Below, one piece after another: positions 43,557-53,162 of a DNA stretch of 64,000 nucleotides; the first letter of the stretch is position 1, and every line of letters begins with the position of its first letter. Position numbers and translations under genes: made by a program. Under the pieces are notes generated by a model. That model was given only the letters and a program-made list of their open reading frames with translations, was not told the origin of the DNA and ran no database searches. Source of the DNA: Streptomyces fagopyri (GTDB taxonomy: Bacteria; Actinomycetota; Actinomycetes; Streptomycetales; Streptomycetaceae); the NCBI RefSeq assembly GCF_009498275.1, contig NZ_CP045643.1, positions 1,426,001 through 1,490,000 on the forward strand, given 5' to 3'.

Positions 43557-45326
43557 ATGGGAACGAGAGCACGCGGGAAGCAGGCACGACCGCGCGGCCA
43601 CCACCCCGGCGGAGCCGGGCGGGACGCCAGCCCGTACAGCAGGGACGGCAGGGACGGCAGGGACGGCAATCCTGTCCGGCTCGCGGGCGCGCCTGCAGCC
43701 GACTACGAGCCCTCTGACCGGGGAGACGGAACGGACGGTGCGCCGGCAGGAACAGCGACAAGGCGTCGCCACCGCAGCCCGTCCGGCAGTCGTGCATCGC
43801 AGGGCGGTCGGTCCAAACGCGCCCGGGGCATTTCCCGGTCGCGGCGCCTGCATTGGGCCCTTCGCTGGTCCGCGACCGTGCTGGCGATCCTGATAGTCGG
43901 CAGTGCGGGCGCCGGCTATCTCTACTACCGCCACCTCAACGGCAATATCAGGAAGGACGCGCTGAACCTGGGGGACGAGAAGGACAAGGCCGCCAAAGCC
44001 GAGGCCAACGAGGTGGGCCAGACACCGCTCAACATCCTGCTGATCGGCTCGGACGCCCGAGACACCAAGGAGAACCAGAAGCTCGGCGGCGCCCGGAACA
44101 CCTTCAACGGAGTGCCCCTCGCGGACGTGCAGATGCTGTTGCATGTCTCTGCCGACCGTTCCAACCTGTCGGTCGTCAGCATGCCCCGCGACACGCTGCT
44201 GCAGATCCCGCGGTGCACGGACCCCCACGACGGCAAGGTCTATGAGGCCACCGTTCTGCCCACGCCGGCGAACGAGTCCCTTGGCCGCGGTGGCCCCGGC
44301 TGCACGGTGGCGACATGGGAGAAGCTCACCGGCATCCACATAGACCACTTCATGCAGATCGACTTCTCCGGTGTGGTCTCCATGGCGGACGCGATCGGTG
44401 GCGTGCCGGTCTGCGTAGACGCTGACATCCACTCCCGGGACAGCCAGGGTCACGGTTCAGGGCTGAAGCTCACCAAAGGCACCCACCCGGTCAAGGGCAA
44501 GCAGGCCCTGCAGTGGCTGCGCACCCGTTACGGCTTCGGAGACGGCAGTGACCTGATGCGCGCCCGGGCCCAGCACATGTACATGAACTCGATGGTCCGC
44601 CAGCTGCGCGAGAACGCCACACTCACCAACCCGAGAAAGCTGCGCTCACTCGCCGAGACCGCCACCAAGGCGCTGACCGTCGACGACGGCCTCGGCACAG
44701 TCAAGAGGCTCTACGACCTCGCCGTCGAGCTGCGCAGAGTGCCGACCCGGAGCATCACGATGACGACAATGCCCAACCAGTACGCCGGTGTCCGGGTGAA
44801 ACCCACCCCGGACGCCTTCACGTTGTTCCGGCTCGTGCGCGAGGACATCTCACTCACCGGCAAGAGCGGGAAAGTGAGGACAACCAAAACCGTGGCGTCC
44901 CACGACCCATCTGCCGACGACAGCCAGATCACCGTGCTGGTACGCAACGGTACCCGCTCCCACACCCTGGCCCCGGTCGAGGGGCGAGCGAACGAGGTAG
45001 CCCACCTACTGGCCGACAGGGGCTTCCCCAAGGCGACAGCTGACACCTCTGCGGCAGTTGCCCAGGACACAACGATGGTCCGCTATCCCCACACCGATCT
45101 GGAGGGCGATGCGCAGCGTCTGGCCAAAGTCCTGGGAATTCCCGCGAGTTCGGTCACGCAATCCCCAGACGTTACGGGTGTCACACTCGTTGTGGGAGCG
45201 GACTGGCGCTCGGGCACCGCATACAAGGCGCAGAAGGAGGACAACCGGCTCCCCGACACAGCGGACGCCCTCAACGGCGCTGACAGCGGCAAATGTATGC
45301 CGGTGAATCCAAATTACACAGGCTGA
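43557..45326 (+). CDS. LCP (LytR-CpsA-Psr) family protein with LytR_C domain
   Basis: 589 residues from the ATG at 43557. A long basic cytoplasmic N-terminus with a GRDGRDGRDG repeat leads to one membrane helix (about 105-127). The extracytoplasmic LCP domain has LNILLIGSDARDT, SVVSMPRDTLLQIP, IDFSGVVSMADAIGGVPVC and LQWLRTRYGFGDGSDLMRA. A C-terminal LytR_C domain ends in VVGADWRSGTAYK. LCP enzymes transfer undecaprenyl-linked glycopolymers to peptidoglycan, and the conserved Asp and Arg residues of the active site are present. Confidence 0.92.
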   Translation: MGTRARGKQARPRGHHPGGAGRDASPYSRDGRDGRDGNPVRLAGAPAADYEPSDRGDGTDGAPAGTATRRRHRSPSGSRASQGGRSKRARGISRSRRLHWALRWSATVLAILIVGSAGAGYLYYRHLNGNIRKDALNLGDEKDKAAKAEANEVGQTPLNILLIGSDARDTKENQKLGGARNTFNGVPLADVQMLLHVSADRSNLSVVSMPRDTLLQIPRCTDPHDGKVYEATVLPTPANESLGRGGPGCTVATWEKLTGIHIDHFMQIDFSGVVSMADAIGGVPVCVDADIHSRDSQGHGSGLKLTKGTHPVKGKQALQWLRTRYGFGDGSDLMRARAQHMYMNSMVRQLRENATLTNPRKLRSLAETATKALTVDDGLGTVKRLYDLAVELRRVPTRSITMTTMPNQYAGVRVKPTPDAFTLFRLVREDISLTGKSGKVRTTKTVASHDPSADDSQITVLVRNGTRSHTLAPVEGRANEVAHLLADRGFPKATADTSAAVAQDTTMVRYPHTDLEGDAQRLAKVLGIPASSVTQSPDVTGVTLVVGADWRSGTAYKAQKEDNRLPDTADALNGADSGKCMPVNPNYTG

Positions 45327-45527
45327 CAGCAGCGGCATACCGTCGAGCGGCGCATCAATTGACTGAAGCAGTGAGGTTTTCTCAACCGTGGTCATTTCGA
45401 GATGCCGTTGAGGACGAGGGCAGCCCGGGCGATGTCGCCGATGCGGTTCGGGCACCTCCACAGCTCTTACAAAATTCTCACCTGCACCGTTACGTTCATC
45501 CCTCACGGATCATCCCTCGGGGGACAC

Positions 45528-46235
45528 ATGTCGCAGAATCAGCCGCCGCCTTCCGGGCCCGCCTGGGGCCAGGTACCGCCGCCGCCTCCGGTGCCGCCGC
45601 AGCCGGCCAGCGGCCCGAAGTGGGCGCGGAAGCGGATCGTCATCCCGGCCGCCCTGGTCATCCTGTTCATCGGGGTCGGTATCGGCTCCTCGGGCAACGA
45701 CCAGAAGAACACCGCGGCTTCGAAGCCGGCTCCGCGCGTCACCGTCACCGCGACCGCCGCAGGCGGCAAGGCCACCAGCACCCCGGCGTCAGGCGTCACC
45801 ACGTCAGCGTCAAAGGACGACAAGCTCCCTGCGGCCGGGCGTAAGGCGGTGCCCACCTTCGTTGGCATGGGACTGCAGTCCGCGCAGGATGCGGCGCAGG
45901 AGCAGGGCTTCTACTCGCTGAAGTCGCACGACTCGCTCGGCCGGGACCGTATGCAGATCCTCGACCGTGACTGGAAGGTCTGCTCGCAGAACGTGAAGGC
46001 CCCGTCCACGGCGGGCGGGAAGATTCCGGACTTCACGGGGAAGTCCGTGAAGGCGGCGCGGGCCGCGCTCGACCCGGGCACGTCCTTCACGGTCAAGGAC
46101 GCTTCCGACGCGAGGCGTTGGATCCTGGTCGAGAGCAACTGGAAGGTGCGCGCGCAGTCGCCGGCCGCCGGTACTGCTCTCAAGGGGCAGCCTGTGACGC
46201 TCGGCGCTGTCAAGTTCGAGGAGACCTGCCCGTAA
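45528..46235 (+). CDS. Membrane-anchored PASTA-domain protein
   Basis: 235 residues from the ATG at 45528. A Pro-rich cytoplasmic N-terminus (SQNQPPPSGPAWGQVPPPPP), one membrane helix (VIPAALVILFIGVGIGSS, about 38-55), a Thr/Ser linker and two PASTA-like units (KAVPTFVGMGLQSAQDAAQ; IPDFTGKSVKAARAALD) follow. PASTA units bind peptidoglycan fragments or beta-lactams in Ser/Thr kinases and PBPs. Here no kinase or transpeptidase is fused. Confidence 0.82.
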   Translation: MSQNQPPPSGPAWGQVPPPPPVPPQPASGPKWARKRIVIPAALVILFIGVGIGSSGNDQKNTAASKPAPRVTVTATAAGGKATSTPASGVTTSASKDDKLPAAGRKAVPTFVGMGLQSAQDAAQEQGFYSLKSHDSLGRDRMQILDRDWKVCSQNVKAPSTAGGKIPDFTGKSVKAARAALDPGTSFTVKDASDARRWILVESNWKVRAQSPAAGTALKGQPVTLGAVKFEETCP

Positions 46236-46921
46236 CGGCGAGCCACATCTCAAGCCCAACCCTGGGGGGAATCAGGCGCGTTCGCACGACTGCGGCTACG
46301 GCCTCCCTGCTTCTGGCCGCTCTGACCGCATGCGGCGGGGGTGGCGGCGACAGTCAGGCTGGAGGGGCCACCAAGGCTGTCTCGTCGAAGCCTGACAAGA
46401 AGAAGAACGTTGACTGCACTGACGAGAATCTGAGCCAGGCCGACTGGATCGACTACTGCTCGAAGGATGCGGCCGGGACGGGCGGCGATGGGAAGGACTC
46501 GAAGTCGACGGTCCTCAAGTTCGGTACGGCCTACACCTGGCCTGACGGGCTGAAGGTCAGCGTCGTCAACGCGAAGGTGTTCACCGGCTACAACAAGGAT
46601 TTGCTGGAGTCCGCGTCGCCTGGCAAGACGGACTTCCGGATCACCCTGAAGGTCGAGAACGCGGGCAAGGTGTCGGTGGACCTCAGCTCTCTTTCGACCA
46701 TCATCGAGGGGGCGACGGATGGCGGCGAGGCGGCGTCGACGGTCTTCGAGAACGGTTCGTCGCCGCTGGAGGGTCGGCTTGCCATGGGCCGGACGGTGAC
46801 GAAGACCGAGGACGCCGAGCTGGAGACGCGGTACGGGAAGGCGATCGTTGTCACCGTGCAGCGCTCCAGTGACGACCTCGATACGACGTTCCCCGAGTTC
46901 GAGGGCACCATCGCCAAGTGA
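46118..46921 (+). CDS. Lipoprotein with DUF4352-like domain, start uncertain
   Basis: The mature part is clear: signal sequence TTAATASLLLAALTACGG with lipobox LTAC, then a charged linker and a beta-rich domain (DFRITLKVENAGKVSVDL, VVTVQRSSDDLDTTFPE) like DUF4352/Telomeric-repeat-type lipoproteins. The signal sequence begins near 46272, but no ATG, GTG or TTG exists in frame close to it. The only canonical start is a TTG at 46118, deep inside the preceding gene. An ATC follows a GGGGGGA stretch at 46264, where an ATG would be expected. A mutated or non-canonical start is likely. Confidence 0.7.
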   Translation: MDPGREQLEGARAVAGRRYCSQGAACDARRCQVRGDLPVTASHISSPTLGGIRRVRTTAATASLLLAALTACGGGGGDSQAGGATKAVSSKPDKKKNVDCTDENLSQADWIDYCSKDAAGTGGDGKDSKSTVLKFGTAYTWPDGLKVSVVNAKVFTGYNKDLLESASPGKTDFRITLKVENAGKVSVDLSSLSTIIEGATDGGEAASTVFENGSSPLEGRLAMGRTVTKTEDAELETRYGKAIVVTVQRSSDDLDTTFPEFEGTIAK

Positions 46922-46929
46922 AGCGGCGT

Positions 46930-47024
46930 GCCCGCCTGACGGGTTCTTCGACCTCTCGACGTGGATCGCCGCTATCGTGGGCTCCCTCATCCTGCTCGCT
47001 GTCTACCGCCTCGTCACCGGCAAC
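46930..47024 (+). pseudogene. C-terminal scrap of a small membrane protein
   Basis: The frame FFDLSTWIAAIVGSLILLAV followed by YRLVTGN reads like the last helix of GlsB/YeaQ-type stress membrane proteins. There is no upstream part or start codon. It marks the beginning of a scrap zone. Confidence 0.3.
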
Positions 47025-47131
47025 CGTCCACCCCAGCAAAGGTGCGCGGGTCATCAGCGACGATGGGAGCGCTGAAGTAGAGCGAGGACTTGGCGTGTTC
47101 GACCACGGAGGCGAGAGAGGCAGCGCTCGGT

Positions 47132-47315
47132 CTACCCATATGACAGCCTGGCCAGCCCGGTGTCCGGGCAGACGTCGCGGGGACTGACGACCTTGCCTGG
47201 CCTCGGACGGCGGTGGGTGACGAACACCGGTCCGCGGGCGTGGCCCTTGAGTAACCGGGTCAGGAGCCGGGCGGTGCCAGCGTCCCAGTACACGGTCTCC
47301 AGCACGTAGTCCCCG
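47132..47315 (-). pseudogene. Tyrosine recombinase (integrase) fragment
   Basis: The minus strand reads [40 protein letters not shown] and [13 protein letters not shown] before a TAG. This is the mid-part of the catalytic domain of Streptomyces integrase-type recombinases, just before the His-x-x-Arg motif. Upstream the frame is lost. It is a relic of an earlier mobile element. Confidence 0.6.
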
Positions 47316-47393
47316 CGCGCCTGGCCGCGGCGAGATTTCTGCGAATTCTCTGGCAGAGGCGCTTTCCCCTGTTACCACGTCGGCACCAATGTC

Positions 47394-47510
47394 TTGCGTA
47401 CGACATTTCTCAACCCGGAGGTCCGTGAGCTGTACGAGGGCTGCGAGCGCACCGTTCACAGTCTGGTGGCTTCCGCAGTTGGCCCCCGTCCCGGCCGGCT
47501 CACTCGCTGA
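47394..47510 (+). pseudogene. MmyB-like regulator fragment
   Basis: The frame TTFLNPEVRELYEGCERTVH followed by SLVASAVGPRPGRL and a stop matches part of the ligand-binding domain of XRE/MmyB-type regulators, whose FLNPEVRELY..WE.TV segment is conserved (Trp is Cys here). The helix-turn-helix part is missing. From 47511 to 48006 I see no further gene. Confidence 0.5.
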
Positions 47511-48006
47511 TCGCCAGCCGGGTACTCGGTCGGCGGTCTTCAAGAAACCATGCCCGCCTGAATTAGGGGTTCCGGCGGGGAGCTGGTCGTTGGGATGATG
47601 ACCCAATCCGTGACGCTGGCGGGGTCTGCGTCGGGCGGGCGGGCGCGGGCTTGCGCTCGAGCGGGAAGGCCGCGCCCCCCGTCGGGTGTCCCGGTCCGGT
47701 GCGTACCGGGACACCCACCAGCATCGTGACACCGGCCATGTGAGCGCGCCGCGCTGAACAGAGCGGCCGGATGACGGACGGCTTCGCCCCGAGCCGTGCG
47801 CAGCCCTTCCGACCGTACAACGACGGGTGGCACAAGCCCAGGGCAACAACCTGCCCCAGGCAGGGAAGAGTGTGTGTAAGTCCCCAGGTCGACTGCGCCA
47901 TAACCGTTGGCGTCGATGTCCGCCCGAGGGATGGGAGTCGGGCAGGTTCTCAGTCACAGTGAACGTACTCGGTCGAGGGGAAGCCGTGGCGGGGGAAGGA
48001 GGACCG

Positions 48007-48573
48007 ATGCCGGAACCCGGTCTGTTCGAGCTGGAAGCCGTTGTGGTGGGGCAGCCGAAGCGTTCACGGTGGCGTAGATATGCGGGCCCCGCCTTGGCCG
48101 TGTCCACCGTGAAGGGGACTCCGCTCGCCTGGGTCACGTACCCCGACGACACGTACTCCGTCCTCACGAAAACTTCCGGTGAGTTCCTTGTCGGTATCGA
48201 GCAGTTCGGGCCGGTGGAGTTCCGCTTCACCGACGCCGCGGACCGGGAGGTCGGCACCGCCGGTGCCTCTGGACTCATCAAGACCCGGCAGCTGGGCCTC
48301 CAGACGGAACAGGGACGCCAACTACTCCTCACACGGCCGGGTCTCCTGTTCGCCGAATGGCATCTCACGGAGACCGATCCGGAAAGGGGCCCAGCGCCGG
48401 AGATTCTCGGCCGGGTCACGGTGAGCACCATCGACTCGTGGATGGGGTTGCAGCAGTACGTTGTCGAAATGGACCCTCGCCTGGACGTCTCCGAACGGCG
48501 GACCGTCGTCGCCTCGGTCATCTGCTTGCACCGGCTCCGCCGGCCTCCGGGTGCCCATATCGCGCCGGCGTGA
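48007..48573 (+). CDS. Hypothetical protein, beta-rich
   Basis: 188 residues from the ATG at 48007, preceded by GGAAGGAGG. Strand-rich sequence with GPALAVSTVKGTPLAWVTYP, GPVEFRFTDAADREVG, LLLTRPGLLFAEWHL and WMGLQQYVVEMDPRLDVSER. The pattern recalls LURP-one/tubby-type or scramblase-like folds, but the match is weak. No signal peptide or helix. It is the only intact gene between scrap zones. Confidence 0.65.
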   Translation: MPEPGLFELEAVVVGQPKRSRWRRYAGPALAVSTVKGTPLAWVTYPDDTYSVLTKTSGEFLVGIEQFGPVEFRFTDAADREVGTAGASGLIKTRQLGLQTEQGRQLLLTRPGLLFAEWHLTETDPERGPAPEILGRVTVSTIDSWMGLQQYVVEMDPRLDVSERRTVVASVICLHRLRRPPGAHIAPA

Positions 48574-49067
48574 GAGGGGCCCTGCCCGGCTACACCACTT
48601 CACGGGACGCGATCCCGCCTCACGACAGCGACCGCACCCCCGCTCAACGGCCCATCAGCGACAACAACCCTGCCTGACAAGCCGTCACCGACACCCGCCC
48701 TCTGACACCAAACCGGCGCATCGCACCACCGGCCCGGTCACCCCCCGAGGCCGATCAGGACGTGCACGGCCCGGCGGACGCCGGAGCCGATCCGCCGTAC
48801 GCGGTGAGGACACACCGCGGCGAGAATCGCGGTGCCGGCGGCTGAGGACCCCCACAGGCGGCGGACCTGCACGCCACGAGTCTCCCGGTGACCGCCACAG
48901 CCCGGGTCGGAGCGAACAGGACGTCACGGTCTACGCCGGCTCTCGCCGTCCTGCGACCGGGGGCGGGCGTCGGTGTCACTGCCTGTCCGCGGGGGGCAGC
49001 CCGCCGGCAGGGGCGAGGGAGGTCAGCAGTTGGAGCTTCTCGGCGGCGTCGCTGTCCTGGTCCGGGC

Positions 49068-49655
49068 CTGACCAAGCTGGCGGATTTCCTGGTCGCCGAG
49101 GGGGTGGTCGACGACATCAGCCACGAGGGCCTGCGCATTCCGCTCCGTGAGGAAGGCGTCTCCTTCAACGCCTGAAGACCTGGAAGACCTCCCGCGACCC
49201 CGACTACGCGACCAAGAAGGCCCGTGTCGAACACCTCTACGCGATCGCCGACGGCGAGGTCCTGCCCGAGGACGATGAACCCGAAGTCATCTTCTGCATG
49301 GATGAGTTCGAGCCGCTCAACCTGATGCCCCACCCAGGCCGGCAATGGGCCGAACACAGCGGCAAGCATAAGAACCTCGACCGTGAGCCACGCCGACGGC
49401 GGCGGGCGACCTACAACCGCTACGGCGGGGTGCGGCACCTGTTCGCCGCACTCGACCTGGCCAAGGACGAACTCATCGTGGCTCAACCGCATCGAGACCC
49501 AGTTCACGGCCCTGCGTTACTTCACTCTCGACGGCACGGACCATGCCGACCACAAGGAACAGGGCAGCATGATCCGGCGCTGCATCATCTGGCGAAACCG
49601 CCACGCCGACGACCGACGCCTACGCGCCGTCGTCGACAGGGCGAACGTTGCCTGA
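49068..49655 (+). pseudogene. IS630-family transposase remnant (different subgroup)
   Basis: Pieces read LTKLADFLVAEGVVDDISHE up to a one-base deletion at about 49169, then LKTWKTSRDPDYATKKARVE and EPEVIFCMDEFEPLNLMPHP to about 49476. A deletion of roughly 55 codons follows, after which WLNRIETQFTALRYFTLDG and MIRRCIIWRNRHADDRR run to the stop at 49655. The deletion removes the second catalytic Asp region. The stretch 48574-49067 before it holds no gene. Confidence 0.8.
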
Positions 49656-49710
49656 TGCGGCGCTGGGTTGGCGCGGGCGTACTCTTGATCACCATCCTGA
49701 GGGGGTCTAC

Positions 49711-50472
49711 GTGGCAGCGACGGGGATACAGAGGGCTGGCCGAGCCGGTGGCGCACTGATGCTGGTGTCTGCGGCCGTGCTCCTGACAGGTTGCGGCGAC
49801 GGCCGCGGCGATCCGCCCCCGAGGCCGAAGGCGGGGCCCGTGATCCGCACCTGTGTGACCTCGTCGGGCGGTCTGCGGGCCGACCTGAACGGTGACGGTA
49901 CGGCCGACGAGGTCTCGCCCGCCTCCGCCCCCCGCGCCGGGACCGACTCCGGGCTCCGCATCACCTTCGGCGCGACTCACGGACCCGACACCTCGGTGAC
50001 TCCCGAGCAACTGGTCGGCGACCGGGGTGACCACCCGGTGACCGTGTCGGCGGCGGTGGCGGACTTCGACCGGGACGGCTGGCTGGACCTGTTCATCGCC
50101 GCCACCGGGAAGACATGGGGCGACGACCCGATAGATCCAGCCGTCTCCGAACTGCGCCTCGGCCCGTTCTCGTCCCGCGGACGTGGACAGAGCGACCATC
50201 ACGTCGACCTGAGCGAACCGCGCGCCGCAGGCGTCGCCGACTACAACCACGACCGGTACCCGGATCTCGCCGCCTACGAGTACGACGGAGACGGGCAGCA
50301 TTCCGTGAGGGCCCGCCTCGGTGGTCCCAAGGGCCTCGAAGGCAAGCAGACCGCCTCCGACCTGCCGTACACGAGCGGGGCCCAGCAAGGCGCTGTGCCC
50401 ACCCCGGACTCCATGCCGGCCCCCAGCCTGCGGAATTTCTACCCGCCGTGCGAGGAGAAAGGCAAAGGCTGA
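49711..50472 (+). CDS. FG-GAP/VCBS-repeat lipoprotein
   Basis: 253 residues from the GTG at 49711, with GAGGGGG upstream. The signal sequence ends in lipobox LLTGC near residue 29. Three calcium-binding-like loops follow at DLNGDGTADEV, DFDRDGWLDLF and DYNHDRYPDLA, as in FG-GAP/VCBS beta-propeller repeats. The protein has fewer repeats than a full seven-blade propeller, so it may be truncated or work as an oligomer. It is flanked by two tails of the same IS630-type transposase. Confidence 0.75.
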   Translation: MAATGIQRAGRAGGALMLVSAAVLLTGCGDGRGDPPPRPKAGPVIRTCVTSSGGLRADLNGDGTADEVSPASAPRAGTDSGLRITFGATHGPDTSVTPEQLVGDRGDHPVTVSAAVADFDRDGWLDLFIAATGKTWGDDPIDPAVSELRLGPFSSRGRGQSDHHVDLSEPRAAGVADYNHDRYPDLAAYEYDGDGQHSVRARLGGPKGLEGKQTASDLPYTSGAQQGAVPTPDSMPAPSLRNFYPPCEEKGKG

Positions 50473-50535
50473 CGGCGACGCGTGTGGCCCCGCACCCGGC
50501 CGACGATCTCTCCATCGAACCCGGGGCGGTTCAGA

Positions 50536-50634
50536 GAGCAGGGCAGCATGATCCGCCGCTACATCATCTGGTGGAACAAGCACGCCCAGGACGAGCGCCT
50601 ACGCGAGGTGATATCCCGGGCAAACGTCGCCTGA
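50536..50634 (+). pseudogene. IS630-family transposase C-terminal scrap
   Basis: The frame EQGSMIRRYIIWWNKHAQDE then RLREVISRANVA and stop is nearly the same as the tail at 49557-49655. Nothing of the rest of the gene is here. Together the two tails bracket the lipoprotein gene in direct orientation. Confidence 0.75.
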
Positions 50635-50658
50635 GCTGCGACCACGTGCTTCGCCGGA

Positions 50659-51480
50659 TCAGCCTGCGGAGCCCGGGTCGACAGGACGGACGTACCACTC
50701 CCAAGCGAAGTCCGCTTGCAGTACCACTTCATCCTGCCTGAGGTAGTCCGCGTAGTGAAGGTCAACTCCGAGCCCGAGCCGCCGCAGCATCTTTGATCCG
50801 CTTGCCCCAGACTGACGGCCGCAGCTGTCAGGGCCTGGCGGACTGGATTGTCTCCTGCAGGTGGTGCAGGGCCTGTTCTGAGCGAAGTCCACCGTGACAT
50901 AGCGCAGACGGATCTCCACTGTCGATGACCAGCGAGGCCGGCGGCACTCCAGACGGCGCGCAGCGAACGAGAGGGTCACCGGGCCGCTTAACACCGCACC
51001 GGACAGCACAACATGCCCAGCACACTTCAAAGGCCCCAACTGATCGGCGCCCTTGAAGTTCGCCGCCTCGAATCCGACGTCGCCCTTGAAGGTCGCTGAC
51101 CTGAACCCGGCGCCCTCGAAGGTCGCCGACACGAACTGGGTTTCGCCTAAGCGGGCGATGTCGGTTGAGGGGTCACGCAGGCGGTTGAGTAAGGCGTTGA
51201 GGAGGGAGTCGGTGAACGTGGTGCCCCGGTGGTCGATGCTGGCGCCGGGAGTCAGGCCAGCCAGGTAGGTGTCGCGATCAGCGTCGCCCAGGTGGGCGAG
51301 GCACGCGGTGTGGCCGGCGACGTGGATGCCGCGGCAGCCGACGGGATCGGTGGCCGGGTCCGCGCCGTGCGCGCAGTGCGGCCAGGACGGCGCTGTCAGG
51401 GGTGTGCTCGTGTGCGGCAGCTCCACGGTGTCAGTGCCCGTATAAACGCCCTGGGGACCGGAACGGTTCAGGCTCGAAGT
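50659..51480 (-). pseudogene. Pentapeptide-repeat protein remnant
   Basis: The minus strand reads CAHGADPATDPVGCRGIHVA, RLGETQFVSATFEGAGFRSA, DVGFEAANFKGADQLGPLKC and GHVVLSGAVLSGPVTLSFAA. This is the N-terminal region of large Streptomyces pentapeptide-repeat proteins (A-x-F-x-G-A steps). After about 50880 the frame becomes incoherent, so most of the expected protein is missing. The upstream side is broken by an IS5 element. Confidence 0.6.
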
Positions 51481-51606
51481 TGACGGGCCTTGTCGGAGAT
51501 CGGGACCCACGTCGCCAACATGCCGTACATGCCGGAACAACCCGTAGATGTCTGTCAGGCACGGCGCGCTGAGGCGCACCAAACCCTCATGCCTTCTCCG
51601 AACTAA

Positions 51607-52700
51607 AAGAGCGTTTTGTCCCGGCGAGGTTGTTTGGTGGCGCTTCACCGGGACGAGTTGAGAAGGCTGCTGAGGCGAAGGCGTTCCCTGTGATGGATGG
51701 GGCAACTGCCGCTCTTCGTCCGCCCGTTTCCGTCGGTTCGCTCCTGTCTGATCCCAGAGCGCCCCCGCTTGGCTCTGTTTGCGCCCTGCAGGGACGGGCT
51801 GCCCGCCGGTACTACCGAAACATGACGCGACAACGCCCGTACCCCAGCGACCTCTCCGATGCGCGCTGGGAACTGATCGGGCCCACCCTCACCACCTGGC
51901 GGGCCGACCGCAGAGGCAAGGGCCTGGACATCGGCCGACCGCCCGAGCACGACCTGCGCCGCATCATGGACGCCATCCTCTACGTCGACCGCACCGGCAT
52001 CCCCTGGCGTTACCTGCCGCACGACTTCCCGCCATGGGAAACGGTCTACGGCTACTTCGCCGCCTGGCAAAAAGAGGGCATCTTCGACCAGCTCAACACT
52101 CTCCCGCGCCGCCTGCTCCGGGAAGCCGAAGGTCGCGACGGCGAGCCGACCGCCTGCGTGCTGGACGCGCAGAGTGTGAAGACCTCCGCGAACGTGCCCG
52201 CGGCCGGCCAGGGCATCGATGCCGGCAAGAAAATCGCAGGCCGCAAGCGCCACATCGGGGTTGACACCCTCGGCCTGCTCCTGGCCGTCTGGGTCACCGC
52301 GGCGAGTGTCTCCGACAACGTCGGTGGCATACACCTGATGTCCCACATCGCCGCCGCTCACCCTCGCGTGACCAAGGCATGGGCCGACACCGGCTACCGC
52401 ACCAAAGCCATCGACCACGGCGCCCGTCTGGGCATCGACGTCGAAGTCGTCCACCGCGAGCCGGGCGTCAAAGGCTTCAAGGTGATTCCGCGGCACTGGG
52501 TCGTCGAACGGACCTTCGGCCGGCTCATGCATCACCGCCGCCTGGCCCGCGACTACGAAACCCACCCTCACCGCTCCGAAGCCATAATCCACGTCGCGAT
52601 GATCGACCTCATAAGCCGCAGACTCACCCGCGAATCCACCCCCAACTGGCGCGACACCTGAACCTCGAACCAAACAACCTCGCCGGGACAAAACGCTCTT
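51607..52700 (+). mobile_element. Intact IS5-family element
   Basis: 1094 bp with 32-bp perfect terminal inverted repeats (51607-51638 and 52669-52700, AAGAGCGTTTTGTCCCGGCG...) and a 3-bp target duplication TAA (51604-51606 and 52701-52703). It contains one complete transposase gene. The clean ends and duplication imply a recent insertion. Confidence 0.95.
51822..52661 (+). CDS. IS5-family transposase
   Basis: 279 residues from the ATG at 51822. The N-terminal DUF4096 part (PYPSDLSDARWELIGPTL, GIPWRYLPHDFPPWETVYGY) precedes the DDE core with Asp in CVLDAQSVKTS, Asp in AWADTGYRTK and Glu in HWVVERTFGRLMHHRRL. All three acids are present, so it looks active. An in-frame extension to 51630 begins inside the inverted repeat and is not needed. 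Confidence 0.95.
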   Translation: MTRQRPYPSDLSDARWELIGPTLTTWRADRRGKGLDIGRPPEHDLRRIMDAILYVDRTGIPWRYLPHDFPPWETVYGYFAAWQKEGIFDQLNTLPRRLLREAEGRDGEPTACVLDAQSVKTSANVPAAGQGIDAGKKIAGRKRHIGVDTLGLLLAVWVTAASVSDNVGGIHLMSHIAAAHPRVTKAWADTGYRTKAIDHGARLGIDVEVVHREPGVKGFKVIPRHWVVERTFGRLMHHRRLARDYETHPHRSEAIIHVAMIDLISRRLTRESTPNWRDT

Positions 52701-52824
52701 TAAGGAAGCCCCCGCAGGCCGCCAAGGCCAAGGAATTACGAACCACGCTCACCCGCCGCTCAGCAGTTCCTGACCAACATCACGACACAGCTCGCGTTGT
52801 ACAGTCCGGGTAGGGGAGGGGATC

Positions 52825-53007
52825 GTGACTGACGAAGGCCCGGCGGGGAACAGGCTCCACGATGCTGGTGGCCGCCTCGCGCGGAATCTCATGCTGATCT
52901 TGTTGATCATCCTCGTGCCCCTTGCCTTCATGAGCTTCTTGGGCGCTGTTCTGGGCTTCGGCGAAGGCTTTCTCATCGCTGTTCAGGGCGGCGTCGTCAA
53001 AGACTGA
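52825..53007 (+). CDS. Small membrane protein, 60 aa
   Basis: From the GTG at 52825, with AGGGGAGGGG upstream. An N-terminal polar segment (TDEGPAGNRLHDAGGRLARN) precedes one long hydrophobic helix (LMLILLIILVPLAFMSFLGA) and a short amphipathic tail. No family recognised. Plausible as a real gene because of the ribosome-binding site and clean helix. Confidence 0.5.
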   Translation: MTDEGPAGNRLHDAGGRLARNLMLILLIILVPLAFMSFLGAVLGFGEGFLIAVQGGVVKD

Positions 53008-53162
53008 TACGGCTCGAGCCCAACAGGGTCTGTGGAATCGGCCAGTGCTGCTCTTCGCTCCCTGCTTGATTGCCGGAGGCAACGGTGGCCGGGGTCGCCC
53101 GTGCTGTGTCGGGTGCTGGTGGCGGCCCTCGCCCGGAAACAGCGTCGTGAAATCATCCAGCG

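Noticed and set aside
47563..47901. 112-aa minus-strand frame (GLTHTLPCLGQVVALGLCHP) in the scrap zone
   Set aside because: No start-site signal or recognisable domain. It overlaps other equally open frames, so I could not support a gene.
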